From Bacteroidales bacterium (GTDB lineage Bacteria; Bacteroidota; Bacteroidia; Bacteroidales; P3): 35,317 nt of DNA. The DNA lies in assembly GCA_031286005.1 (NCBI GenBank), contig JAITVC010000074.1, positions 1 to 35,317 on the forward strand, given 5' to 3'. The notes beneath the pieces are model-generated. The model was not told the origin of the DNA. It saw nothing but the letters and a program-made list of their open reading frames with translations, and did no database searches. Below, in pieces: positions 17,387-25,933 of the stretch (position 1 is its first letter; each line of letters opens with the position of its first letter). The translations under genes and the position numbers were made by a program.

Positions 17387-18973
17387 TTAAAGCTGAATAA
17401 TTCGCTTTACGTTGATTTGCTCCAAGAAGGTTTCATCGTGCGAAACAACCATTAGTGTCCCTTGATATTCGTTAACGGCATTGGTTAGAATTTTAACGTT
17501 TTGAATGTCGAGGTTGTTGGTTGGTTCGTCTAAAATGATGCTGTCCGGTGGCTGACGATTGATGGTTAAACAGCAAAGTGTTAAGCGCATTCTTTCGCCT
17601 CCGCTCAACGCATGGCAGGGTTTGTCCCAAGTTTCTTTTGTGAATAAAAAACGACTGAGATTCATCTTTACTTCGTGTTCTTGCAATGCGGTGGAATTGA
17701 ACTTTTGTGCCTGTTCGTAAACATTTAGGCTATTGTCTATAAGTGAGTAATCTTGGTCGATATAGACCGAATCATTGTTTGCCCTGTAGATAGTCCCTAT
17801 TTGAGGTTCTATATGGCCCAGAAGAAGATTTATCAAGGTTGTTTTCCCTGAGCCATTGGCTCCATTCAAGGCGATTCGTTCGCCACTTGTGATTTGGAAA
17901 TTTAGGCTCTCCGGCCAAAGATGTTGTGCGTCGTAGCTGAAATTTACATCCTTTACCGTAAACAATATTTTTCCTTTGTGGAGTTTTGAATGATCAAAGC
18001 CGAGTTTCATTTTGTCCATGTCGGGCAAAGCCGAGCGCAATTCCAACAATTCTTCTAAAACACCACCGACTTTTTCAGCGTGAATATCTTTCATTTTTGA
18101 AGCCGTATTTTCCGAACTCTCTTTTCTCCGACCGGCAAGAATAGGTGCAATACTTGCTTTGGCAAGAGATTTTTGGCCTTGAGTTTCTCTTTTTTGTTGC
18201 CGTTCCAAGGTTTCTCGTTCTTTCTCTTTGGCTTTTCGTAATTCTTTTTCTTTGCCTTGTACATCTCGGTTTAAGGCATTTTCATCAAGCTGTTTTTGTT
18301 CGGCATAGAAGTCGTAATTACCACCATAAACTTTCATGTTATGTTTGCTTAATTCGCACGTTTTAGACAAGAGGTTTAACAGTTTTCTATCGTGACTAAC
18401 CACGATTAAGGAACATTGCGATGATTGAATGAAATCATACAGAAGTTTTCTGCTTTGAATATCCAAATGATTGCTTGGCTCATCCAAGAGCACTAATTTG
18501 GGCTCGTGAATAGAAATCCCGGCAAGAAGCACTTTGGTTTTTTGTCCGCCACTCAATGTTTCCATCTTTTGAGACAGGTCTAAATCACTCAATTGCCAAT
18601 ACTGTAAAGCATTTTTGCACCGTTCTTCAAGCGTCCAGTCGTCGTTCAAGATATTGAAACTGTCTTCGGTTGCATGGCCATTCAAGATGTCTTTTAAGGC
18701 CTTCCATTTTTTGTCGATATTCAATGCTTGCGCAACCGTCAGATGGTTAAATTGTCCAAAGATTTGCGGCATGTAGTACGGCTCTGTATGAACGTTTAGT
18801 TGCCCTCCGGATATGGCCAATTCGCCGGCAATAATCTTCAACAAGGTGGATTTTCCTGTACCGTTGTTGCCTATCAGAGCTATTTTTTCATGATGGTTTA
18901 CAGTAAGGTCAATGTTGTCGAATAGTAATTCTTTGTTAGGGTGCAGATAGGATACTTGTTGTAATATTAGCAT
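17387..18973 (-). CDS. ABC-F family ATPase (ribosome-associated)
   Basis: A 528-residue soluble protein with two ATP-binding cassettes and no membrane domain. Cassette 1: Walker A GNNGTGKST at residues 35-43, signature LSGGQKTK, Walker B LVLLDEPSNHLD. Cassette 2: GANGSGKTT, LSGGERMRL and IILDEPTNNLD. A long charged linker between them (about residues 215-330, rich in KEKE and RQQKRE) is where ABC-F proteins reach into the ribosome. Members are translation factors or antibiotic-resistance proteins that displace drugs; which applies here cannot be told from sequence. An unusually long hairpin occupies the 5' leader (18974-19050). Confidence 0.9.
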   Translation of the reverse strand: MLILQQVSYLHPNKELLFDNIDLTVNHHEKIALIGNNGTGKSTLLKIIAGELAISGGQLNVHTEPYYMPQIFGQFNHLTVAQALNIDKKWKALKDILNGHATEDSFNILNDDWTLEERCKNALQYWQLSDLDLSQKMETLSGGQKTKVLLAGISIHEPKLVLLDEPSNHLDIQSRKLLYDFIQSSQCSLIVVSHDRKLLNLLSKTCELSKHNMKVYGGNYDFYAEQKQLDENALNRDVQGKEKELRKAKEKERETLERQQKRETQGQKSLAKASIAPILAGRRKESSENTASKMKDIHAEKVGGVLEELLELRSALPDMDKMKLGFDHSKLHKGKILFTVKDVNFSYDAQHLWPESLNFQITSGERIALNGANGSGKTTLINLLLGHIEPQIGTIYRANNDSVYIDQDYSLIDNSLNVYEQAQKFNSTALQEHEVKMNLSRFLFTKETWDKPCHALSGGERMRLTLCCLTINRQPPDSIILDEPTNNLDIQNVKILTNAVNEYQGTLMVVSHDETFLEQINVKRIIQL

Positions 18974-19050
18974 AATTTCTTTCTTTTAAGATGAATAAAA
19001 TGAGCAACACGGCTTGCCGTTTGCTACCTTAAAATGAGCTGAAAGAAATT
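18974..19050 (-). promoter_or_regulatory. Long interrupted hairpin in the ABC-F 5' leader, covering the ribosome-binding region
   Basis: Three nested stems, read on the plus strand: AATTTCTTTC (18974-18983) with GAAAGAAATT (19041-19050), 10 perfect pairs; TTTTAAG (18984-18990) with CTTAAAA (19028-19034), 7 perfect pairs; AGCAACACGG (19003-19012) with CCGTTTGCT (19017-19025), 9 pairs with one bulge. The outer stem ends exactly at the base before the ABC-F ATG, so the AAAGAAATT region that would meet the ribosome is paired. The inner stem could also help terminate infB transcription, though only a weak T-run follows. No TAnnTTTG box was found in the 18974-19084 gap. Confidence 0.65.
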
Positions 19051-19084
19051 CTAAATTACATTTTGTTTGAGTCTTCTTTTTTAT

Positions 19085-22000
19085 TTACAGTGTCCGCTTG
19101 GTTTCAATAATATCGTATCCCTCAATTACGTCGCCAACTTTGATGTCGTTGAAGTTCTCGATGTTTAGGCCGCAATCTTGACCGGATACGACTTCTTTTG
19201 CATCGTCTTTGAAGCGTTTGAGCGAGCCGAGTTTACCGGTGTAGACCACAATACCATCACGAATGATTCGCACTTTGGTGCTACGGGTAATCTTGCCATC
19301 CAACACAATACATCCAGCAATGGTACCCACTTTGGTGATTTTGAACACTTCTTTGATTTCGAGGTTACAAGTAATCTTTTCTTGCACATCCGGCGCCAAC
19401 ATACCCTCGAGCGAGTCTTTGACTTCTTCGATGGCTTTGTAGATAACGGAGTATAGACGGATGTCGATTTGTTCGTTCTCGGCCAATTTGCGAGCGGCCA
19501 TAGATGGGCGCACTTGGAACCCGATAATCAGAGCATCGGATGCGGAAGCGAGCACTACGTCGCCTTCGGAGATTTGTCCTACGGCTTTGTGGATTACATT
19601 TACTTGAACTTCCGGTGTTGAGAGCTTGAGCAACGAGTCTGCCAACGCTTCCACTGAGCCGTCCACATCACCCTTAACGATGATGTTAAGCTCTTTGAAG
19701 TCTCCAATTGCAATACGGCGACCGATTTCATCCAATGTGATGTGTTTTTGCGTGCGCAAGCCTTGTTCGCGTTGCAATTGCAAACGACGAGTGGCCACGT
19801 CTTTGGCTTCTTTATCGGAAGGAGTAACGTTGAATATATCACCCGCTTGTGGTGCACCATTTAAGCCCAATAACAGAATAGGCGTTGAAGGCCCTGCTGT
19901 TTGGATGGATTGGTTTCGTTCGTTGAACATCGCCTTTACACGTCCGTATGTGCTTCCTGCCAAGATATTATCTCCAACTGAGATACTTCCGTCTTGGATA
20001 AGGACATTGGCCACAAAACCGCGACCTTTATCAAGCGAAGCCTCTATGACCGTACCTTTCGCACGTTTTTGAGGATTAGCTTTTAAATCCAAAAGATCGG
20101 CTTCCAAGAGTACTTTTTCGAGCAATTCGGGAACATTTGTACCGTGTTTGGCTGCTATATCCTGACTTTGGTATTTACCACCCCATTCTTCCACCAAGAG
20201 GTTCATTTCGGCCAATTCTTGCTTGATGCGGTTCGGGTCTGCAGCCGGTTTATCAATCTTGTTAATGGCAAAAATAATCGGCACATTACCCGCTTGGGCG
20301 TGGTTGATAGCCTCAATGGTTTGAGGCATTATCTTATCATCGGCTGCCACTACGATAATGGCAATATCAGTAATCTTAGCACCACGGGCACGCATGGCTG
20401 TAAAAGCTTCGTGACCGGGTGTATCCAAGAATGTAATCTGGCGTCCATCGCCTAAGGTTACTTCATAAGCACCGATGTGCTGCGTGATTCCACCGGCTTC
20501 ACCGGCAATCACGTTGGCTTTACGGATATAGTCCAAAAGCGAAGTTTTACCGTGGTCAACGTGTCCCATCACCGTAACGATAGGTGCACGTGGCTTCAAA
20601 TCTTCAGGATTATCGTCTTCTTCAACATCGGATATGCTTTCCATTACTTCGGCATCGACGAACTCTAATTTAAAGCCGTATTCATCAGCCAATAGGGAGA
20701 TAACCTCAGCATTCAAACGTTGGTTGATGGATACAAATTGGCCTACCGACATACAGGTGGCAATAATTTGGGTAACCGGAATGTTCATCATGGTGGCCAA
20801 TTCGTTGGCCGTAACAAATTCCGTTACTTTCAAAACGCCTGCTTCGGCTTGTGCGCGCATTGCCTCCTCTTGCATTTCGGCTGCAACATTTTGGCGTTTC
20901 TCACGGCGGTGTTTAGAGAATTTAGATTTTCCGGTTGTGCCTAAACGAGCCAACGTTTCCTTGATTTGCTTTTCGATTTCGTCGTTGTTTATTTCAACTA
21001 CCGGTCTGATGGCCTTACCACCGGGTTTGGGCTTGGCATCTTTTTTCCAACCGGCTTTTTCGGCATTTTTTACAGCCTCTTTGATGTCTACGCTTTTTTC
21101 TTTGCTGCGAATACGTTCGCGCTTTTTCTTATTATGCGAGTTTCCGGATTGAGGCGTAGCCGATGTTGAAGGTTTCTTATTGAATTGAGACAAATCAATA
21201 GTTTGACCTGTAATTCGAGGGCCTTCTACTTTTTGATATTCCGTTTTGATGTGCTCAATTACACGTTCTTCAACCACAGGTGCCGGTGCCGGAACTTTTT
21301 GTTGAACGACAGGCGCAGGCTTCGGTGTCGGTTTTTGTTTCGGCGCTTCTTCTTTCTTAGGCGGTTTCTGAGTAACTTTCTTCTGAACTTTTTCTTCTGC
21401 CGCTTTAGCGTCTCGAGCGTCTTTCAGCTCTTTCTTAGATTTCTTGTCGGGGCGTGTCTTTGAGTTTATTCCGCTCAAATCAATCTTTCCGAGAACTTTC
21501 GGACCCGAAGTTGTATCTTCGTCCTGTGCAACTTCCACGACCACTTCATCTTTTGGTGTTTCAGAAATGCTCTGTATAGTTTCAACGGGTTCCGGCTCCG
21601 GTTTAGGTGTTTCTTCGGGTTCAATAATTTCAACAACGGGCGTTTCTTCAACAACGTCCTTGTGGACTTTAACCGGTTTGGCTTTCTTTTCGAGGGTTAC
21701 TTCCTTGATGATGTATTCCTCTTCTTCGACTTTCTTGGCGGGAGTTTTGGGTGTTTCCTCAATCGTAACAGTCTCTTTCTTTTGGTATTCCAAAGCAATT
21801 TTTTCTGCGGCCTCTTTGGCTTTCTTGTCGGATTGGAAAGCCTTTTCCAATGCATTATACATATCGGATGTGAGCTTGGAATTAGGATTAGAATCTACTT
21901 CAAATCCTTTGCTTTCCAAAAACTCAATAACCGTATTCACAGCAATATTAAATTCTTTTGCCGCTTTTGCAAGCCGTGTGCCTTTGGCTTCTTCTGACAT
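19085..22000 (-). CDS. infB: Translation initiation factor IF-2
   Basis: 971 residues from the ATG at 22000, chosen because a strong AGGGAGGT ribosome-binding site lies just upstream; an in-frame TTG at 22021 is rejected. IF-2 brings initiator tRNA to the ribosome using GTP. The N-terminus has an IF2_N helix ([10 protein letters not shown]), then a long Pro/Lys/Glu-rich variable region. The GTPase domain starts with [11 protein letters not shown] (about residue 480), followed by [15 protein letters not shown] and NKIDKP. The C-terminal domains end in [14 protein letters not shown]. Third gene of rimP-nusA-infB. Confidence 0.97.
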   Translation of the reverse strand: MSEEAKGTRLAKAAKEFNIAVNTVIEFLESKGFEVDSNPNSKLTSDMYNALEKAFQSDKKAKEAAEKIALEYQKKETVTIEETPKTPAKKVEEEEYIIKEVTLEKKAKPVKVHKDVVEETPVVEIIEPEETPKPEPEPVETIQSISETPKDEVVVEVAQDEDTTSGPKVLGKIDLSGINSKTRPDKKSKKELKDARDAKAAEEKVQKKVTQKPPKKEEAPKQKPTPKPAPVVQQKVPAPAPVVEERVIEHIKTEYQKVEGPRITGQTIDLSQFNKKPSTSATPQSGNSHNKKKRERIRSKEKSVDIKEAVKNAEKAGWKKDAKPKPGGKAIRPVVEINNDEIEKQIKETLARLGTTGKSKFSKHRREKRQNVAAEMQEEAMRAQAEAGVLKVTEFVTANELATMMNIPVTQIIATCMSVGQFVSINQRLNAEVISLLADEYGFKLEFVDAEVMESISDVEEDDNPEDLKPRAPIVTVMGHVDHGKTSLLDYIRKANVIAGEAGGITQHIGAYEVTLGDGRQITFLDTPGHEAFTAMRARGAKITDIAIIVVAADDKIMPQTIEAINHAQAGNVPIIFAINKIDKPAADPNRIKQELAEMNLLVEEWGGKYQSQDIAAKHGTNVPELLEKVLLEADLLDLKANPQKRAKGTVIEASLDKGRGFVANVLIQDGSISVGDNILAGSTYGRVKAMFNERNQSIQTAGPSTPILLLGLNGAPQAGDIFNVTPSDKEAKDVATRRLQLQREQGLRTQKHITLDEIGRRIAIGDFKELNIIVKGDVDGSVEALADSLLKLSTPEVQVNVIHKAVGQISEGDVVLASASDALIIGFQVRPSMAARKLAENEQIDIRLYSVIYKAIEEVKDSLEGMLAPDVQEKITCNLEIKEVFKITKVGTIAGCIVLDGKITRSTKVRIIRDGIVVYTGKLGSLKRFKDDAKEVVSGQDCGLNIENFNDIKVGDVIEGYDIIETKRTL

Positions 22001-22001
22001 A

Positions 22002-22011
22002 TTACCTCCCT
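22002..22011 (-). promoter_or_regulatory. Strong Shine-Dalgarno site deciding the infB start
   Basis: AGGGAGGTAA on the minus strand, 1 bp before the infB ATG, with the GGAGG core about six bases away. Such matches are scarce in this genome's genes, so it supports the ATG at 22000 over the upstream TTG. Confidence 0.75.
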
Positions 22012-22070
22012 CTTTTATCAATTTTTTCTATTTTCTTTGATTGGATGAAAATCTACTCGCCTTATTATGC

Positions 22071-23312
22071 TTATGATTCAAATTCTGCCTTCAATACACG
22101 CAATACGTCTTGAATGGTTTCTTCTTCCAAATCCGTACGTTTTTCTAACTCTTCCGCAGAAAGGCCTAACACATCTTTCGCCGTATCGCAACCGATTGCC
22201 GTTAATGCGTCAATGACCCATTGTTCGATTTCGTCGTTAAATTCTTGCAAATCCACATCCTCAGAATCCACCTCAACAGCATCCCGATACACGTTGATTT
22301 CGTAGCCTGCCATGCGTCCGGCGAGCTTGATATTATGTCCGCCTTTTCCAATGGCCAACGAAACTTGATCGGGCTTCATCGTTACATCTGCGGTTTTGGT
22401 TTCTTCATCTAACTTGATGCCGATAATTTTTGCAGGGTTCAATGCACGTGTAATCAACAATTCCGGATTGCTGGTCCAGTTGACAACATCAATATTTTCA
22501 TTGCGCAACTCTCTAACAATACCGTGAATACGCGAGCCTTTCATACCAACGCAAGCGCCAACAGGGTCAATGCGGTCATCATAAGACTCAACGGCCACCT
22601 TGGCACGTTCGCCCGGCTCACGTTCAATGCGTTTGATAGTTATCAAGCCGTCAAAGATTTCCGGAATTTCTTGTTCCATCAAGCGTTCGAGGAATACCGG
22701 CGATGTTCTCGATAGAATAATTTGCGGTGTTCCGTTGCGCATTTCCACTTTCAAAACAATGGCACGGAGTGTATCGCCCTTGCGGTAAAAATCCGATGGA
22801 ATTTGCTCTGCACGAGGCAAAACCAATTCGATACCTTCGTCGTCAAGCACCAAGATTTCGCGTTTCCAAACTTGATACACTTCGCCGGTCATGATTTCTC
22901 CGATGCGCTCTTTGTATTTTTTGTAAACGTTGTTTTTCTCGTATTCTTGGATTTTTCCAACTAAGTTTTGACGAATAGCCAAAATCTCGCGACGTCCGAA
23001 ATCTTTCATGAAAATTTGTTCCGAAACATCTTCCCCAACTTCAAAATCCGGCTCGATTTTGATGGCTTTGGAATATTCGATTTGTGTGTTTTCATCTTCC
23101 AATTCGTCATCTTCAACGATGGTCAAATTGCGATAAATTTCCAAGTCGCCTTTGTCGATGTTTACGATGATGTCGATATTCTCGTCTGTGCCGTATTTCT
23201 TCACCAGCATGGCTCTAAATACATCTTCCAAGATACGCATCATTGTTTCGCGATCAATGTTTTTAAACTCTTTAAACTCTGAGAAACTCTCAACCAAATT
23301 AATGTTGTCCAT
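22071..23312 (-). CDS. nusA: Transcription elongation/termination factor NusA
   Basis: A 413-residue RNA polymerase-binding factor. An N-terminal domain (residues about 1-130) is followed by an S1 domain (GEIMTGEVYQVWKREILVL). KH1 is marked by DPVGACVGMKGSRIHGIVREL and KH2 by SLAIGKGGHNIKLAGRMAGYEINV. A C-terminal helix-hairpin-helix-like segment (AIGCDTAKDVLGLSAEEL) follows. Lies 11 bp after rimP and 70 bp before infB, the usual order. Confidence 0.96.
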   Translation of the reverse strand: MDNINLVESFSEFKEFKNIDRETMMRILEDVFRAMLVKKYGTDENIDIIVNIDKGDLEIYRNLTIVEDDELEDENTQIEYSKAIKIEPDFEVGEDVSEQIFMKDFGRREILAIRQNLVGKIQEYEKNNVYKKYKERIGEIMTGEVYQVWKREILVLDDEGIELVLPRAEQIPSDFYRKGDTLRAIVLKVEMRNGTPQIILSRTSPVFLERLMEQEIPEIFDGLITIKRIEREPGERAKVAVESYDDRIDPVGACVGMKGSRIHGIVRELRNENIDVVNWTSNPELLITRALNPAKIIGIKLDEETKTADVTMKPDQVSLAIGKGGHNIKLAGRMAGYEINVYRDAVEVDSEDVDLQEFNDEIEQWVIDALTAIGCDTAKDVLGLSAEELEKRTDLEEETIQDVLRVLKAEFES

Positions 23313-23323
23313 GTGAGTTATTG

Positions 23324-23791
23324 TTAAAAGGTTAATACTATTTTTGTTTCTTTTTGATTTATATAATGGATGGAAATAGGCTGTATAGGCTCTGTCTCCG
23401 TTTGCTTTGAAGATTTTTTAGGTTTCTTTGCATCGGGCAAAACTTGAAAATGTTCATCTGTGGCCTCAATCATTTTACCTTTGACTTCTGTTCCATCATT
23501 CAAAATGACCTGCACAGACCGGCCTACGTTCTTCTTGAACTGACGCGGAATTCGCAATGGCAAATCCAATCCGGCAGAAGATACATCCAGTGCAAAATCC
23601 TCTTGCTCCCGGTCCAAATTCCCTTCGATATGACGGCTCAATGCAATGCAATCCTCAATCGCTACGCCTCGTTCGCTATCAATAAACACCCGAATTTTAT
23701 TGTCCGTTTTCACACGGCATTCCACCAGAAACACATCTGTTCCAGACAGTTTCTCATCAATTAATTGGCGTATGTATGTTTCAGAAATCAT
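23324..23791 (-). CDS. rimP: Ribosome maturation factor RimP
   Basis: A 155-residue factor for 30S subunit assembly. The conserved core reads IRVFIDSERGVAIEDCIALSRHIEGNLD and LDVSSAGLDLPLRIPRQFKKNVGR. Compared with typical homologues it carries a Lys-rich stretch near residue 120 (KKPKKSSKQ). First gene of the rimP-nusA-infB operon. No clear -7 box lies in the 101-bp gap to tRNA-Leu, so transcription may partly come from the tRNA promoter, past the hairpin at 23809-23827. Confidence 0.93.
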   Translation of the reverse strand: MISETYIRQLIDEKLSGTDVFLVECRVKTDNKIRVFIDSERGVAIEDCIALSRHIEGNLDREQEDFALDVSSAGLDLPLRIPRQFKKNVGRSVQVILNDGTEVKGKMIEATDEHFQVLPDAKKPKKSSKQTETEPIQPISIHYINQKETKIVLTF

Positions 23792-23804
23792 ATTCTTAGT
23801 TAAT

Positions 23805-23827
23805 AAAAAAGAGGCCTTAGCCCCTCA
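23805..23827 (-). terminator. Hairpin with T-tract between tRNA-Leu and rimP
   Basis: On the minus strand GAGGGGC, loop TAAG, then GCCTCTT, followed by Ts. The stem includes two wobble pairs. It would end the tRNA-Leu transcript or attenuate readthrough into rimP, whose ATG is 14 bp beyond. Confidence 0.6.
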
Positions 23828-23892
23828 AAATCATTCCGTACAAAATTCGCATTGCTGCAATTTTCTACCCTTTCCCCACTGACTCTCTCTGT

Positions 23893-23981
23893 TGTACCTC
23901 GGGCGGGACTTGAACCCGCACTTCCTCAACGGAAACAGGATTTTAAGTCCTGCGTGTCTACCAATTCCACCACCAAGGCAC
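23893..23981 (-). tRNA. tRNA-Leu (anticodon UAA)
   Basis: 89 bases on the minus strand, with no encoded CCA. The acceptor stem GTGCCTT pairs with GAGGTAC (two wobbles). The D-loop has GAATTGGTAGA. The anticodon stem CAGGA/TCCTG has loop CTTAAAA, giving anticodon TAA. A class II variable arm (TTTCCGTTGAGGAA) is present, as expected for leucine. The T-arm is GCGGGTTCAAGTCCCGC. Confidence 0.97.
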
Positions 23982-23993
23982 GTTTTGAGGGTG

Positions 23994-24001
23994 CAAAGGT
24001 A
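23994..24001 (-). promoter_or_regulatory. -7 promoter box for tRNA-Leu
   Basis: TACCTTTG on the minus strand, 12 bp before the mature tRNA 5' end. The rest of the gap up to 24122 holds nothing I recognise. Confidence 0.8.
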
Positions 24002-24122
24002 CGAAAAATATTTGGAATATACAAATTTTAATAGATCGTGGCGATGATGCCACCCGAAACAGACTGCGCTAACGTAGAAAGTTTACTTAGTATCGTTCAA
24101 TCCATCCCATCATCCCCATAGC

Positions 24123-25502
24123 CTATTTGGTTTTACAATCTAACAACGGTTCACAATAAGCTTCATTTACAACCTTCTCTCTCATCACTTTTTTATCCGT
24201 AAAATTACGAGATATATTTCTAACTTTGTCGCTATAATCGTTTTTTATTTCGCCGTTTTCATCTTTGTATTCATAATAGAATGGCTTGATAGACACGCAA
24301 TTTTCATGCTCAAACAATGTGTTTAACAAAGTTCTATCCGAAATGCCGCACGAATGCCCCATTACAAAGATTTGATATTTGTCGGAATTAATAAAATCTA
24401 ATAACCTTTTATAATTGTCTGTTTCTAAATACCTAATTGATTTTATGTTTTCGAGAAAGCGATTATCATTCTTTTTTTCTATGGCTTTATATTCTTCTGC
24501 AATCTCATCTCCATATCCAAAAATAATAGAATTTTTTTCATTCTTCAATTCGCCATGAATATGGATTATACCGGTCTCTGTATTTTTTTTTCTTAATAGG
24601 TATCCATATTTTTTATCTACATCCAAATTTTCACATATATTCTTGAGAAAAGTATAGAGGTAATATTGAAATCCAAGTTTTTTATTTTTGAAATAATTAT
24701 AGAGGTAATATTGATATTCTGTATGGGTATAATTAAAATTTAAAAACAATATTTGTTTCGGAACAAAAGGGAAGATTGTTTGATTATTTTCTTTATCTAA
24801 TAATATACCTTTTATTTTTTCTTCAATTATATCCTCCTCTCCTGTATCTATTACTTCCAAATCTCTTAAAATTTCAAATAAGTATTCTTCCTTTATATCA
24901 TCATCCACATATTCCAACATGTCTGAATATTCATCATCTATAACAGCTTTTGAGCCTATTTTTGTAAAATCTTCATATTTAAATCTTGAATATATTACGT
25001 CTAAAATTCTTGCTAAAATATTATCGTTGCTTGTTGAAGTTTCTTTTTTTTAATAAATTTCTAATTCCTCTTTTATCATTAGAAAATCCTTATTTAAAAG
25101 CTCTATGTCCGTATACATTCCGCATGCAGTGCCTATCCCATGCAGTTGAGTATTATATTCCTCCTCTATATCCACCCAGTTCTGCATTGATTTCTTCGTA
25201 ATTACTTCCAAGAATTCATTTTTGAATTTTATATTACGATTTTTAATGCATTCTTTATACCAATCTCCTCTCAGTTGAAACTTTGGGCATTCTTCAAACG
25301 AAAAAAAAAGATTCTCTCTATTCCATTTATCCCTAAAGTGGTTGGGATTAGTATCAATAGGCATCGTCTCTCTATCCCTTTTGCAGTTGAAATTAAAATC
25401 TTCGCCTTGTTTTTTCCAAAACCAATCAATAAAATCCTTATAACTTGTTTTCAAGCCATGCGCCAAATCAAAGCCGTTGCCGATAAGTATTATTCTATTC
25501 AT
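24123..25502 (-). pseudogene. AbiH-family phage abortive-infection protein, interrupted by one in-frame stop
   Basis: Reading from the ATG at 25502, 150 codons lead to a TAA at 25050-25052. The same frame then stays open for 308 more codons to the stop at 24123. The first part begins IILIGNGFDLAHGLKTSYKDF, the N-terminal signature of AbiH. The second part has the C-terminal signature: LNFNYT, IIHIHGELKN, IIFGYGDE and FVMGHSCGISDRTLLNTLFEH. Together (459 codons) it is a full-length AbiH; AbiH proteins stop phage infection by an unclear mechanism. The gene is much more AT-rich than its neighbours, suggesting transfer. It may be dead, or two fragments may be made, since an ATG at 24920 could restart the second. 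No frameshift is needed to join the halves. Confidence 0.82.
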
Positions 25503-25508
25503 ATCATT

Positions 25509-25538
25509 TGAGAAATATAGTAATAAATTGATTTCTCA
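25509..25538 (-). promoter_or_regulatory. Inverted repeat in the AbiH leader
   Basis: TGAGAAAT (25509-25516) and ATTTCTCA (25531-25538) are perfect 8-bp arms with a 14-bp spacer. They lie between the -7 box and the ATG, so this could be an operator or a leader hairpin. Confidence 0.5.
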
Positions 25539-25544
25539 GTTTTG

Positions 25545-25552
25545 CAAAGATA
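25545..25552 (-). promoter_or_regulatory. -7 promoter box for the AbiH gene
   Basis: TATCTTTG followed by CA on the minus strand, 42 bp upstream of the ATG at 25502. The promoter looks intact although the gene is interrupted. The rest of the gap (25553-25881) has no gene I can support; an open plus-strand frame over it is low-complexity. Confidence 0.75.
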
Positions 25553-25881
25553 CAAAAAAAATCAGAATTACAAACTTTTCACTAATCATTAACATACGCG
25601 CAGCATCAAAAACCATGAGCGTAGCGAATACCAAACCGCAGAAAACGGCAAAGCCCTCACGAACTCCCGTAAAAAATAAAATAATACTGTTCGTAAAAGT
25701 CGAAGCCAACGGCGGAGATCATTTTTTTCTGCAAGGCTTTTCTTTGTTTCGTTTCTTTTGGCCACAACCGGAGTACGAAGTGCGTAGCTCAACGAAGTTA
25801 AAAGAAATGAAAGACATAGAATAATCTTTTGGAATGAAAAAAACATAGACAAATTGATTTTGTAAATCCCCCCATTTTTCG

Positions 25882-25889
25882 TACCTTTG
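25882..25889 (+). promoter_or_regulatory. -7 promoter box for the DUF6266 gene
   Basis: TACCTTTG, 44 bp before the ATG at 25934. The predicted transcript would begin just before the heptanucleotide array, which therefore forms most of the leader. Confidence 0.75.
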
Positions 25890-25895
25890 CCCCCT

Positions 25896-25930
25896 AATTC
25901 TCAATTCTCCATTTTCAATTCTCAATTCCC
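25896..25930 (+). repeat. Heptanucleotide array forming the DUF6266 leader
   Basis: Five exact 7-bp units: aattctc, aattctc, cattttc, aattctc, aattccc. The layout, with a divergent third unit, mirrors the array at 6299-6333. Confidence 0.75.
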
Positions 25931-25933
25931 ATC

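Noticed and set aside
22001..22021. TTG start for infB at 22021
   Set aside because: The strong Shine-Dalgarno site lies between it and the ATG at 22000.
24123..25502. AbiH frameshift at the A8 run next to the stop
   Set aside because: Both halves are in the same frame, so no slip is needed; the only lesion is the TAA.
25477..25852. Open frames on both strands in the AbiH-DUF6266 gap
   Set aside because: Low-complexity, no motif, one overlaps the AbiH start and promoter; probably repeat-derived DNA.
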